Below, piece by piece: positions 10,601 to 21,315 of a stretch of DNA of 34,210 nt. Positions within the stretch are counted from its first letter, which is position 1. Every line of letters starts with the position of its first letter. Made by a program: the position numbers and the translations under genes. Source of the DNA: Gonium pectorale (Eukaryota; Chlorophyta; Chlorophyceae; Chlamydomonadales; Volvocaceae); assembly GCA_001584585.1 (NCBI GenBank), contig LSYV01000004.1:3502625-3536834 (forward strand). The letters are read 5' to 3'. Below the pieces are notes generated by a model, which searched no databases, had not been told where the DNA came from, and worked only from the letters and a program-made list of their open reading frames with translations.

Positions 10601-13600
10601 CGCCTGATGGGGTGAGATGGGTTCGGGTCGGCGAGGACGGTGCAAGGGTTCCAGGCGGGGCGGCAACTCGGATGGCGGCGGGTCAGAGGCTTGGAAAGCA
10701 TTCTCAGTTTGAGAAGTCGGAGGCGCATGTCACCAGGTGGGTTGGGGATCGCGTCGGCGCGAAAAAGCGCGGGGGCTTGGGGGCGAGGCGGCAAGCCGCG
10801 TGGCGGCAGGAGGCGGGATGCGTTTGCGATGGCCACGCGGGCATAGCCGAGCCCAGCGGCACCATGATGCGTCAAACGTACCGTGCTTGTACCCAGCCCT
10901 TGTAAACCATGTTCAAGCGTGTTGCCCCCCACCCTGCAGGTGGAGGTCATTGAGGAGATCCGCCGCGCCGTGGAGGCCAAGCTGCTCGCCTCCAACGAGT
11001 CCCGCACCTTCGCCACCACCGCCACGCTCCAGACGCAGCTCCCCTTTGCGCCCCTGGCGCCGCCGCCTCCCGGCTCGCAGCGCTCGCCCGGCCAGCAGCA
11101 GGGCTCCCTAGAGCCTGGGGCGGCGGCGGACGCGGGGGACGATGCCGAAGAGTGTGGTGGTGGCGGTGACGCGCAAAGGGACGAGGAGGAGGACGGAGAT
11201 GATGAGGAGGGGGAGAGGGATGAGGAGGCGGGCGCTGGGCGCAAGGGCGCGAGGGCCGCGAAGCGGCGGCGCGTGGGGCAGGCCGCCGGGACCGAGGGCG
11301 GCGCGGCGCCGAGGCGGCCTGCTGGCGGGGGTTCGCAGCCGCTGCCATACCGGCCTGAGAAGCTCGTCCGCGTGGATTACAGGTGGGGAGAGTGTCTTGA
11401 AACCCGGATCGCCGCCGTGACGGGTGCGACGAGCTCGGTTGGTGTGGGCGGCCGAACAAGTATACGCGCGCGTCCTTGCCGAGCACCGCACGTGGTTGCA
11501 GATGTTGGGTGGAGCCCAGCAGCCGGATGGCCCCCGCCACGTATGGCCCCCTGCCTCTTGTACACATAACCCTCACATGGTATGTGAGCACCTCGTAACC
11601 GCGCCCTGCGCCCCCGCGCCCTTGCGCCTTGCGCCCCCTGCAGGGCCGGTACTTTGGACACGTTTGTCATCAAGAAGGGCCCTGCCGCCGGCGCCCCACA
11701 TCAGGCCGACGGGGCCGCCGCCGTTGCCGAGGGCAGCGCCGCCGCCGCCGCGCGGGCCGCTGCCACCACGGCCGGCGGCGGGGCGGCGCGCAAGCGCAGC
11801 GCCGCAGCTCGCACGTCAGGGCATGCTTTCTTGGGGCGCGAGGAGGGACCGGAGACCGCTGAGGGCCGGCCGCTGCCGCCGGCGCTGGTGACGGCCGGAG
11901 TGCTGGGCCTTGGGCCCTACGCGGGCTCGGCGTATGCTGGCACGGTGCGTGGTGTGGCTCGCGGTCAGTCGGTGGGTGCGCGCGAGTCCGTCGGAATCCC
12001 CTTGCTCTGCAAGTCTGCACAGCCGCGCCGTGCACATCTCCCCTTCATGGGCGAGGCGGAGAGCGACGATTAGGAGCCGACTGGCACGACTCCTTGCGCA
12101 GCGACCGAAGATAATTGTCACCAACTGGCTGCCGGGTTGGTGTCCTCCTCTCCGCTGGCGCTGCCTGTGCAATGGCGAGGTCGAGCACGGCGACCCCCGA
12201 TACACCAACGCCAACACACGGGGCATCCCTCACCGCAGGCCGACGGCGGCGAGCAGGGCGACGCGGACGGCGGCGTCGGCGACCAGGACCCCGGCGTCAG
12301 CAGCGTTGCCGTTGCGGGGCATGCCGGCGGCGGCGCCGGGGCGGGGCCCCGCGCGCCCGCGCGCCGCGCGCCGCCGCCCGTCGAGACGTCCGACCCCACG
12401 GTGCTGGGGCTGCTGGGCGAGGTCGACTCAGGGGCGCACACGGGGCTGGCCGACCTGCTGCGTGAGCACACCTTTGTGGGCGTGGTGAGCGCTTGGGGGA
12501 GCGCCCGACTTCGGGTCACGGGGAGCAAGGGGGGGAGTACGGTGGGGCTGCGGTTTGCGGTTAGCGGTTTACTCCCTTTCCCTGGCGCGCGTGTCGCGTG
12601 ACCAACTACACCGAATACACCCGCCTGAGTTGGATTGGCGCCGCAAGCACCACCCACCACGCAGGTGCACTCCCCGCCCCAACCGTGTGTCCCCCCACCG
12701 CGCCCCGCGCCGACAATTGAATGACCACCACCAGTCCACCACCACCCGTAGGCCGACGGCAGCTCTGTGCCACTGTGCCATGCCCCCCCCCCCGCGTCGA
12801 CTGCTGCACTCGCTGTCCCCGCAGGCCGACGGCAGCCTGGTGCTGCTCCAGTCGGGCACCCGGCTGTACTTGGTGGAGGCGGGGCAGCTGAGCAGGGACA
12901 TGATGTACCAGCTGGCGCTCAGGAGGTGAGGCGGGAGGGATGACGGTAAGGAAGTGGACCCGAGGGGCCGGGAGGGGACGGGGCGCCGCGCGTCACTCGC
13001 GGTGGGGATTGGGGAAGCACGACGGGGCGGGGCCGGTGGGCGGACGGAGAGGCGGCTGCGAGGGGGCGCGGGTGAAGGGCGGCTCGGGGCAGGAGGGGCA
13101 GAGGACGCAAGGCGGCGGCGGGAAGTGCGGGGGCGCTCCGAGGATCCCCATACTGCGCCAACCCTAGTGCCTCGCCGCTGCCGTAGCCCGATTCCATGTT
13201 GACCTTGCAACAGCGAATGCGGTCCGCAGGTCGTTTACCTAAGCATACGTGACATCTCGATTGTGAGTGCTCGGATCATGTCAAGCAAGGCGTTCGGACA
13301 AATCCGTGCACACCGGCCGCCCCTCCAAACTCCTCGGCTCCAGGTGGGAGAAGCCGCTGCCAGTGAGGCTGGAGCCGCCACCGCTGGTGTCGGAGCTGGT
13401 GGCCCTGGGGCTGCAGCTGCTTGAGGCGCGAGGCGAGTGGCAGGTAAGGGTCCGCCAAGGAGTGGCTGCCGAGTGGTAGTTGGCCGCAGGCGCTGCTGCT
13501 ACTGTCCCGCTCTTCCGCCCTAACCTCACCGCTGCCATCTCCCCTCCGCATCCTCCCCTCTCCACCGCCTTTTGGGACCCCACTTTCCGCCAGCCCGAGG

Positions 13601-15721
13601 ATGCGTCCACGTCCCGCCCCTCTTACGCTAACCGCACCCCTCACCAATCTCCTCTTCGCTTCAATGCAACGCTGTGCCTTCCGATACTCTTTCCACTACC
13701 CCACCGCTTTGCTAAGTGTCTTTGCTACGGTGACCTTTTCCGTTGCATCTCTTGCCATCCCGGCCCCTGCCCCTCCACCCGCCGCCAGCCCGAGGACGGC
13801 TCGCCCGCTGAGCTGGGCGAGCTGGTGACGGAGCTGCTGCAGCAGAACGGCCCCGAGCTCAGCCGACAGCTGGGCCTGGCGGTCGACGAGCAGGGTAAGG
13901 GAGAGGGCGGGGCAGGGGTGAAGGCCGGGAAAGGGCCACTTGGCTGTGGGCTGGCATGCACTGGGCTAGGACGGCGCCGGAGCTGCGGCAAACGGGGCTG
14001 GTGGGCTCAGGGCGGTGGGGAGTGGCTGGGCTGGGCTGTGGCGGTGCGGGTTCTGGGGTAACGGTACTGAGCGGGGTAGGGATAAGGTGCCAGCGGCGCA
14101 GCCCTCTTGTGGCATCATGGCACGGCGGGACGCGAAACATCTCTTGGGCCCAAGCGACACCGCGCGTCGCCACAAGATTACAGTGTCCTGCCGCAAGCCC
14201 TGTTGTCGCGTCGCCGCGCAGTGGTGCCCCAGCGAGCGCCCTTGCCAGCTCCCACCTTACCCAGTGACCCGAGCGTTAGCCTCCCTCACCTGCCCCTGGC
14301 ATGTCTTGTCTCTCTCTCTAGCCACACCCACCCACCTCCTCCCAGGAGGACAATCTGTTTCGTGTGCCGGCCTCCTCTCATGCCGCCCCCCGCACTCCGT
14401 CCCCAGGTCGGCTTGTGTCGGTGCCGATGCTGCTGGAGGGCCTGCCCCCCGACCCCGCCCGGCTGCCCGACCTGGTGGTGGCCCTGGCCAAGGACGTCGA
14501 CTGGGAGGCGCCGCTGGAGCGAGCCAGGGCGCTGGCAGGGGTGCGCGCGGCCTGGGCCGTTGGGGCAGCTGTTCAGGGCCCGGGATGCACCGCGGTTCCT
14601 GGCCTGGGCACCATCCTGCGCAGCTGGGCGGAGTGGACGAGGGCCGGTCGACAACCGGCGAGCGCGCAGTTGGGCCGTGCGTCTTTGCTGGGTCAGGCTT
14701 GCGGGGCGTTTGTAATCACACACACAGGCCTAAACTCACACGCATACGTCTCTCACGGATTTCCCGTGGCTCCTACTTGACGTGCAGGCCCTCGCGGACA
14801 TGTATGCTGCGCGCCCGCCCCTGCCGCCGGATGAAGGCGAACTGGGGGAGCCGGGGGCTCAAGCCTCTGCCGGCGACGCGACGGGGGCCGGGCTGCGGCG
14901 CCAGCGCGGCCGCGGCGAGGAGGCAGGCGAGGAGCTGAGCGGGAGCCAGCCGGCAGCAGGGCATTTAGGCTCTGCGGAGGGGGAGGAGGAGGGGTTGGGG
15001 AGCCGCGCGGGCGCATCTGGCAGTGGACAAGCTGGCGCATCTGGAACGGGAGGGTCGGGCGATGACCGTGGTGGCGGCGGCCGTGGGCGCGGGCGGTCCA
15101 GCACGGACGCAGGAGGCCAAGATGTATTAGAGGGAGGGCTCGGACCAACAGGCAGCCGGATGAACGGCGCAGTGAGCGCCGCTGCGTGCCATGGGGCCGC
15201 GGACGCCGCGGGCGAGCGGAGAGCGGCGGAGCGGAGAGCGGCGGAGCGGAGAGCGGCGGAGCGGAGAGCGGCGGAGCGGAGAGCGGCGGAGCGGGAGCTG
15301 TACGAGCAGCGCCTGGCCGAGTACGAATACCGCTTGAAGCACGTGAGCGCCAGCGGTCAACTTATTGTTGTCCTTAAGGTGTTACGCAAGCGGGAAACAC
15401 GTCATCGGCTCGGCGAACGACAGCGTTCAAGCCACGGGTCTGGCAAGGCCGCTGCCGCGCACCACCCCCCGTTGCGATCCACCCGTCAGCACCCGTCCTC
15501 CCGCTCCCGCTGCGAGCCGCTGAACCCCGGTTTCGGACCCCATGCCCGCCATGGCCCCTGCCCCGACTCCTTTCCCCCACGAACCACCACCCACACGCAT
15601 GCAGGTGGTCCTGCCCGCCATGCGCGGCTGCCTCAAGCCGCCCCGAGAGCGCGCCACGGACGGCAGCGTGGTGCAGGTGGCGGCCCTGGAGCGGCTCTAC
15701 CGCGTGTTTGAGCGCTGCTGA
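7683..15721 (+). CDS. MLH1: DNA mismatch repair protein MLH1 (MutL homologue)
   Basis: Exons: 7683-7976, 8333-8518, 8868-8969, 9430-9699, 10304-10534, 10940-11382, 11644-11944, 12239-12484, 12825-12925, 13344-13443, 13789-13894, 14407-14540, 14788-15342, 15605-15721. They total 3186 nt (1061 residues) and every junction keeps frame. MLH1 pairs with PMS-type partners to form the MutL endonuclease complexes that act after MutS homologues in nuclear mismatch repair. Seen: the GHKL ATPase motifs [12 protein letters not shown] (residues 61-72; E63 and N67 match the catalytic Glu and Mg-binding Asn), DNGCGI (92-97), GFRGEAL (127-133), and [10 protein letters not shown] (347-356). The linker has an acidic run (about 427-457) and a basic [11 protein letters not shown] (462-472) that could be a nuclear signal. 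The C-terminal domain ends [11 protein letters not shown], the invariant MLH1 terminus. Human MLH1 has 756 residues; the extra length lies in the linker and in exon 13. The ATG at 7683 is the start nearest the conserved block. Confidence 0.96.
8003..8052 (+). repeat. Diverged intronic repeat, copy A (MLH1 intron 1)
   Basis: This roughly 50-bp stretch of intron 1 aligns by eye to 10683-10732 in intron 5 over nearly its whole length, with about three quarters of positions shared and one small indel. Shared blocks include CGGAGG, CTGGAA/TTGGAA and GCATGTCA. It looks like two relics of one dispersed sequence, not chance similarity, but the family is unknown to me. Confidence 0.55.
10535..10575 (+). 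other. G-rich tract at the intron 5 donor of MLH1
   Basis: Directly after the exon 5 boundary the intron reads as a succession of GTGGGG and GGGGGCGG blocks, with more than four G-runs of four or five. The sense strand, and so the pre-mRNA, could form a G-quadruplex that overlaps the splice donor. This is a sequence property; folding is not shown. Confidence 0.5.
10683..10732 (+). repeat. Diverged intronic repeat, copy B (MLH1 intron 5)
   Basis: This is the counterpart of 8003-8052 in intron 1. It ends in CACCAGGTGGG, which also repeats the true exon 5 donor context at 10529-10539 (ATGCACCAGGTGGG against ATGTCACCAGGTGGG). Intron 5 therefore carries a second donor-like site about 200 bp downstream of the real one. 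Confidence 0.55.
12750..12763 (+). repeat. Duplicate acceptor-like sequence in MLH1 intron 8
   Basis: The 14 bases AGGCCGACGGCAGC occur here and again at 12823-12836, where they form the real acceptor and first codons of exon 9. A related AGGCCGACGGCGGC forms the exon 8 acceptor at 12237. Splicing at the 12750 copy would add 73 nt and shift the frame, so it is a decoy, an alternative acceptor, or the scar of a small duplication. Confidence 0.6.
15214..15294 (+). repeat. 15-bp tandem repeat inside MLH1 exon 13
   Basis: About five near-perfect copies of a 15-bp unit made of GCGGAGCGGAGAGCG encode repeated RRAAE pentapeptides at residues 981-1007 of the predicted MLH1. The predicted peptide is highly charged and helix-prone, and is followed directly by the conserved C-terminal helix ([12 protein letters not shown]). 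Copy number is likely to vary between strains because the DNA is so repetitive. Confidence 0.9.
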
Positions 15722-15868
15722 GCAGGGGTTGAGGCGGGCCCCCGCTGCGCGTGGCGGCGTATGGGGCAATGACGGCTTGATGCTGGTCACTGGGGATCTG
15801 GGTAGTGGCACTGGGCGCCACCCAGCCTCCGTGGACCGGTGACGAGGGGGCGGGGTTGGGGCCCGACA

Positions 15869-15873
15869 TGTAA
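15869..15873 (+). promoter_or_regulatory. TGTAA polyadenylation signal of MLH1
   Basis: The first TGTAA pentamer after the MLH1 stop codon lies 148 nt downstream. TGTAA is the usual poly(A) signal of volvocine green algae, so this probably marks the end of the MLH1 transcript some 10-20 nt further on. Confidence 0.6.
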
Positions 15874-16443
15874 GAGACCCCGGGGACCACGAGGTGGGGC
15901 AGTGTAGCGACATCGCGTGCGACAGCCGTCTCGCAGACACATCTGCGGGTCACAGTTATGGTCTTGGCACGCTGCTCAGCTACGCGAAGTGCCTGCGAGA
16001 GTCATAACCCTTCCATATTGCGCGGTTATCGTGTTTACGATGGCGTCCATCACCCCACGCGTACTGGGCCTCAAGGGGGCTGCGTATATTGCACACTACT
16101 TCGGCAGTACGAAGTAGTCAGTGCGGTCAGGATACGGTATCACGATAGTCACTCTCGCAGCGCCGTGGGAGACTGAGCGCCCCACACTTGCAACCGGACC
16201 CGTCGGGTAGGACTGGCCCACCGGCCTGCTTGTCTTCCGCCACCCAGTACCCCACTCGACGTAATCTAGCGTAGCAAAACATGGCACAGCGTGCAAACCC
16301 GCGATTGAAGAAGGTAGCACAGTGTCAAGGTCGAGTCAGGGACGGCCCGTTCACGCAAGCGGTGGTTTGATGCCCTGACCAGAGCGGAGCGGCTCAGTCC
16401 AGTCAAACAAAGTGTCAATGCGTTGTGCATGTCACCCTGTGAA

Positions 16444-16461
16444 GAGGGGCTGCAGCCCCTC
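16444..16461. repeat. 18-bp perfect palindrome
   Basis: GAGGGGCTGCAGCCCCTC is its own reverse complement. It lies in the convergent intergenic region and could form a hairpin in a 3' untranslated transcript of either strand. No function is evident. Confidence 0.7.
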
Positions 16462-17003
16462 CTCAGGGTCACAGCCATGCGCTGCGCTGAACCCCTCGGC
16501 AAGGCAACGGAGCCGCAAACAGCAACCGCATTCCTCTCCCATCACTCGCCCGCACCAAGCTGGGCGCGAGGCGCCAGAAACACAACCAGCGAACCGAACG
16601 CACAGAATCAACCAATAAACGGGCAGGCGGGCAGCAAGGATAAGCATCTTGCCAGGGGCTTAAGCTCCAGTTCCCTCACATCCGAAAATACTATGTCACT
16701 CACAGGCGCAACGCCTGTTCGGCGCTGGCTGATTGATCCGGGAGGTGCACACCCCTGCTGCGCTTGGTGCCCCCCCCACCTGTACGCATAATTTATGAAC
16801 TGTGCAGTACACAGCCGGCCCGCTTACGCGGCTATTCAGATGTATCAATCGCTTCCCACCTCTGTTGCTAACGCCACTACTTTGCCCTCGTCGCCAACAC
16901 CGCTGATACCACGCTAATGCCACGTCGCAAGCGGTCGCCACGACTATCCGCCACCACGGCCCTCCGCCTCACGGTACGGGCGCCGCAGCACGGCACCACG
17001 CGA

Positions 17004-20000
17004 TCACGACCCCGACAGCGAATCGTACTCGTCCCCGTCGTACAGCGCATACCGCACCCCGGGACGCTGCAGGCACACTGTGAAAAGGGCCCGCAGGCGG
17101 CCCAGCAGCCCGCTGCTGCGCGCGCGGACCCCAGGTCCACCGGGCCCCGGTCGCCGTTGCGGCGGCACCCCCGGCACTCCAGACGAGCGCTTCCCGTCGT
17201 GTTGCGGCAGTGGCGGCGGCGCAACCGGCGCCACGCCGCCGCTCAGGCGNNNNNNNNNNNNNNNNNNNNNNNNNNNNNNNNNNNNNNNNNNNNNNNNNNN
17301 NNNNNNNNNNNNNNNNNNNNNNNNNNNNNNNNNNNNNNNNNNNNNNNNNNNNNNNNNNNNNNNNNNNNNNNNNNNNNNNNNNNNNNNNNNNNNNNNNNNN
17401 NNNNNNNNNNNNNNNNNNNNNNNNNNNNNNNNNNNNNNNNNNNNNNNNNNNNNNNNNNNNNNNNNNNNNNNNNNNNNNNNNNNNNNNNNNNNNNNNNNNN
17501 NNNNNNNNNNNNNNNNNNNNNNNNNNNNNNNNNNNNNNNNNNNNNNNNNNNNNNNNNNNNNNNNNNNNNNNNNNNNNNNNNNNNNNNNNNNNNNNNNNNN
17601 NNNNNNNNNNNNNNNNNNNNNNNNNNNNNNNNNNNNNNNNNNNNNNNNNNNNNNNNNNNNNNNNNNNNNNNNNNNNNNNNNNNNNNNNNNNNNNNNNNNN
17701 NNNNNNNNNNNNNNNNNNNNNNNNNNNNNNNNNNNNNNNNNNNNNNNNNNNNNNNNNNNNNNNNNNNNNNNNNNNNNNNNNNNNNNNNNNNNNNNNNNNN
17801 NNNNNNNNNNNNNNNNNNNNNNNNNNNNNNNNNNNNNNNNNNNNNNNNNNNNNNNNNNNNNNNNNNNNNNNNNNNNNNNNNNNNNNNNNNNNNNNNNNNN
17901 NNNNNNNNNNNNNNNNNNNNNNNNNNNNNNNNNNNNNNNNNNNNNNNNNNNNNNNNNNNNNNNNNNNNNNNNNNNNNNNNNNNNNNNNNNNNNNNNNNNN
18001 NNNNNNNNNNNNNNNNNNNNNNNNNNNNNNNNNNNNNNCCGCTGCCCAGCGCGCCCGCATCCGCCCCAACGTGCGGGTGCCGCGCGCTCGCCGTCACGTG
18101 CGGCAGGGCCCCGGACAGCACGGCGCGCGCCCCAAACAGATCCTCCAGGCTGGTCCGCGAGCCGCGCACTCCATCGGGCGCGACCCGGGGGTGCTTGTGG
18201 TGGGAGCGGGGGAGGTGCCGCGGGGAGGTGGCGCCCCCGAGCGCGTCGCCGTTCGTCATGGAGTGCGACAGCCCGGGCGGCAGGGAGCCGGACGCGTCCA
18301 GCCCCGCCGCCGAGGAGCCAGCGTCATGGGCCTCCCCGCTGGCGTTGGAGAGGGCGCCCCCGAGGCTGGGCGTGGTGAGGGAGTGGCGCATCAGCCCGCC
18401 GTAAGCGCGCCCGGCCCGGAACGCGCCAGCGCTGGAGGGCGCCGCCCCGTGGGTCGCCGCAGCCAGCGCGCCGCCACCGTCGCCGTCATCCCCGCCACCG
18501 TCGACACCCCCTGCCTCTGCCAGCAAGGGCTCGTAGGCGCTGCCGCCGGCCCCGTCTGCGGCGGCATGGCCCCTGCCGCCGGCACCCGCCCAGTGCGGCC
18601 AGTGCAGGCCGCCCTCCGCCGCCGCCGCGACTGCTGCCGCCACGCCGCGCGCCACGCGCTCCACGCCCGCGACGCCGCCCTCCGCCTCGCCGGCAGCAGC
18701 CGCGCCGCCGCCGCTGCTGCCACCGTCTGACCGCAGCGCCCTCAGGCCGCGCGCGCGGCGCTGTATGGCAAGCAGCTCCTCCATGTCTCGGCCCAGCTCG
18801 GGGAAGCGCGCCGCCAGGCCGGACAGCAGCTCGGGCGCCACGGCCGGGCTGGCCAGCACCTGCCGCAGCTGCCAGCGGCGGTTGGGGTCCGGCTGCAGCA
18901 GGCCGCGTATGAGCGCCTTGATGGGCTCGGAGACACGGCGCGTGGCGCCGCCGGGGCCGGACGAGAAGGTGATGTGCCCCGCCAGCACGGCGCGGCGGAT
19001 GGCCGCCTCCATGGCGGCGCCGCCGCGGCGCTGCCAGGGCCACCAGCAGTGCTTGAAGGGCCAGGCGCCGCCCTGCAGCAGCTGGTAGAGCACCACGCCC
19101 AAGGACCACCTGCACGCGCCAGGTCGTGACAAATGGAAATCGCGTTGGACCTTGTACGGAGAGGGTACGCGAGAGCCACAGGGCGCGGGCCGCGCTGGGT
19201 TCGCGCTGCGCACAACGCGCGCCCAGTCGTGGATGCGCGGCTCGCGCCAAACGGGTCCAAACAGGGCCCATACACAGCTCCCTCCCGCGGCCCCCTGTGG
19301 CACTTGCGGCGGCAGGTCGTGTGCGGCCAATCCCTCCCACCCGGGCCACGGCGCCCCAGGGGTTGCGCGCCCCCCCTATCCTCACCAGTCGCCCGAGCGG
19401 CCATCGTCGCCGTGCTTGAAGCCCGCAGGCGACATGGTCCAGGGTGTGCCCGCCACAGCGCGCGGCGTGACCCCCTCCAGCTGCGCCAGCCCAAAGTCCA
19501 TGATCTGCACCCGGCCGCGGGAGTCCATGAGGAAGTTGGGCAGCTTGATGTCTGCCGGGGCGAGGGGGCAGCGGGCACGCGGGATTGCGACGAGGTCAGT
19601 CCGAGTAGGACGGGCTGGTACCGAGCAGTTATTTCCCGACCGGGCGGCGGGAGCGGGCGGCGGTGGCACAAGGTCCTCCACGACTAAATGCTGCTGGATG
19701 CCAGTGCCCGATGCCAGTGCTCGTTGAAGACATGACCATAATAGCTTCAGCCAAAGCGACGGACCCTTCTGACACCGTGTCGTACGGAGCTGCCATGTGC
19801 TGCAGGATACCGCGACCCTGCCACCCTCTGCCCGGCTGCCTGCCTTCTCCGTGCCCCACCGCCCGCCTGCATAGCATAGCACAGCACGGCGCAGCGCGCA
19901 TGCGCGTACCCTTGTGGACCACGCCGTGCAGGTGGCAGCGGTGTACGGCGTTCACCATTTGCATCCACACGCTCAGCACCTCCTGCTCGTCCACCTACAG

Positions 20001-21315
20001 GAGGGCGCCAGGCGTGAGGGGGTGACGTGCGTACACCGGACACTTTTGGTGCTGCGCAAGAGGAGCGACAAGGGCTGTGTACCTGCGGAAAAAAGCACCC
20101 CCGTACAGCCGGCCAGCGCCGGCGGTGAAAATCTTTGCTGGTCAGATCCCCAAGCGCAAGCGCTTGAGGTAAGAGGCAGCGGCGTGGCCTACTCTTTGCC
20201 CCAAGCGGCACTGAGCAAGCGAAGGTGGCATACCGGCGTGTCGAGCGACTTGGCAAGCGGGCAAGCAGGCCCCGACAAGTGTCACACCTGCCCAGCCGCT
20301 GACCCGCCCTGGCATGCCGCTGGCGGCGGCGTCGCGGAGAAGAGCCACTCCTCCACGCTGCAGGCAGCCACCTGTACGGCAGCACGGCACGACATTAGTG
20401 TCGCATTGCCCGCAGGGTGCTGACGAGATCACGGCACGCGTAGGGCAGAGGCATCATGGGGACAGGGCTGACCGGGGCAGCACCAACCCCGTTGCACAGC
20501 AAGACATCAGCGGGCATGGTGGCTGCCTAGCTACGACGCGGGTGCGCTCACCGGCATTCGGAGCACCGCCATGAAGGTCGGCCGCGCGCCGCTGCTGCCG
20601 CCGCCGCCGCCAGCCTGTGCCGCAGGCGACATACATGACATGGAAGTGGGTCACACAAGTCATGTGCATGGCTCACGGCGTGCGTGGAGCCAGCATGGCA
20701 AAAGGACTGGCGGTGCGGGCCAAATACCCAACCCGCCATCCCGGCGGCCGGACCCCCAAACCATCGCCGTAACTCCCGGCCTTACATCGCCGGTGTACAG
20801 AGCTTTGAAGGCCTCTGTGCATGGAAGAATAGACGGCTCGCCCGCCCTTGTCAGGAGCAGGTGCAGCCGCGCTTCCGACAGCAGCAGCGGGGAGCCATCA
20901 ACGTCGTCCAGGCAGGCGGCGCCGGGGGCAGGGATGAGCTTCAAGGCGCACTCAGCGCCATCCCGGTCGCGCGCCAGCACCACATGGGAGAAGCCACCAC
21001 CGCCGAGGAGTGACTCGACATGGAAGTCCGAGAGCGACTGTAGCGTGGGAATCGAGGGAAGGGCAGTCGCAAGGCGCGGTCGATGCTTAACGTCAGCAAG
21101 CCTGGGATAGTTCGGTGTCCATGTAAGGGCTCACGTAGCACGTGGCAAAAGGAGACGGGGACCTGAGCGAAGATGCCCCCAACATGCCCCCGTGACCCCT
21201 CCCATACCGTTAGCTGCAACTCAACCTCACGTGTACAAGTGATGCATAGATTACACACCTTGGTCGGAAAGGATGGCAGCACAGCGGCGAGGTCCACTGA
21301 GGCCGTAGCTGGCAT
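17004..21315 (-). CDS. Ser/Thr protein kinase, unclassified, with assembly gap in its tail
   Basis: Exons: 21315-21259, 21037-20786, 20614-20552, 20371-20288, 19994-19910, 19551-19386, then 19109 through the N run to the stop at 17004. All junction phases agree. An in-frame stop lies just upstream of the ATG at 21315. The kinase domain starts almost at the N terminus: Gly-rich loop LGGGGFSHVV (30-39), ATP-binding Lys in CALKLI (K52), helix C Glu in LLSEARLH (E74), catalytic loop VVHKDIKLPN (177-186), DFG (199-201), then GDWWSLGVVLYQLL. Two residues depart from the norm: HRD is HKD, and the APE position reads SPA. D181, K183 and N186 are kept, so activity is expected. The GDWWSLG segment resembles AGC/CAMK-type kinases, but I cannot place it in a family. 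A long low-complexity tail follows, ending in RPGVRYALYDGDEYDSLSGS; its continuity across the gap is assumed. Confidence 0.78.
17250..18038. other. Assembly gap (789 N)
   Basis: Unsequenced stretch within the last coding exon of the minus-strand kinase gene. The flanks are very GC-rich (runs of GCC/GCG codons), which likely caused the gap. The length is a multiple of three (263 codons), and the frame entering from 18039 is open, but the true size and the presence of an intron inside it cannot be judged. Confidence 0.99.

Larger units (their letters stand above)
15722..17003. other. Convergent intergenic region, MLH1 to kinase gene
   Basis: The region lies between the stop codons of MLH1 (plus) and the minus-strand kinase, so it holds both 3' untranslated regions. 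Base composition is less GC-rich from about 15950 to 16900. Short frames are present on both strands, but none resembles a known protein. One 18-bp perfect palindrome (GAGGGGCTGCAGCCCCTC) lies at 16444-16461. I see no RNA gene or mobile element. Confidence 0.5.

Noticed and set aside
20380..20445. Alternative hinge exon for the unclassified kinase (PYACRDLVSTLRAMRH frame)
   Set aside because: It looked like a kinase hinge, but no acceptor and donor give phase 0 at both ends. The exon 20371-20288 does, with a CAG acceptor and GTGTGA donor, and its SVEEWLF fits helix D.
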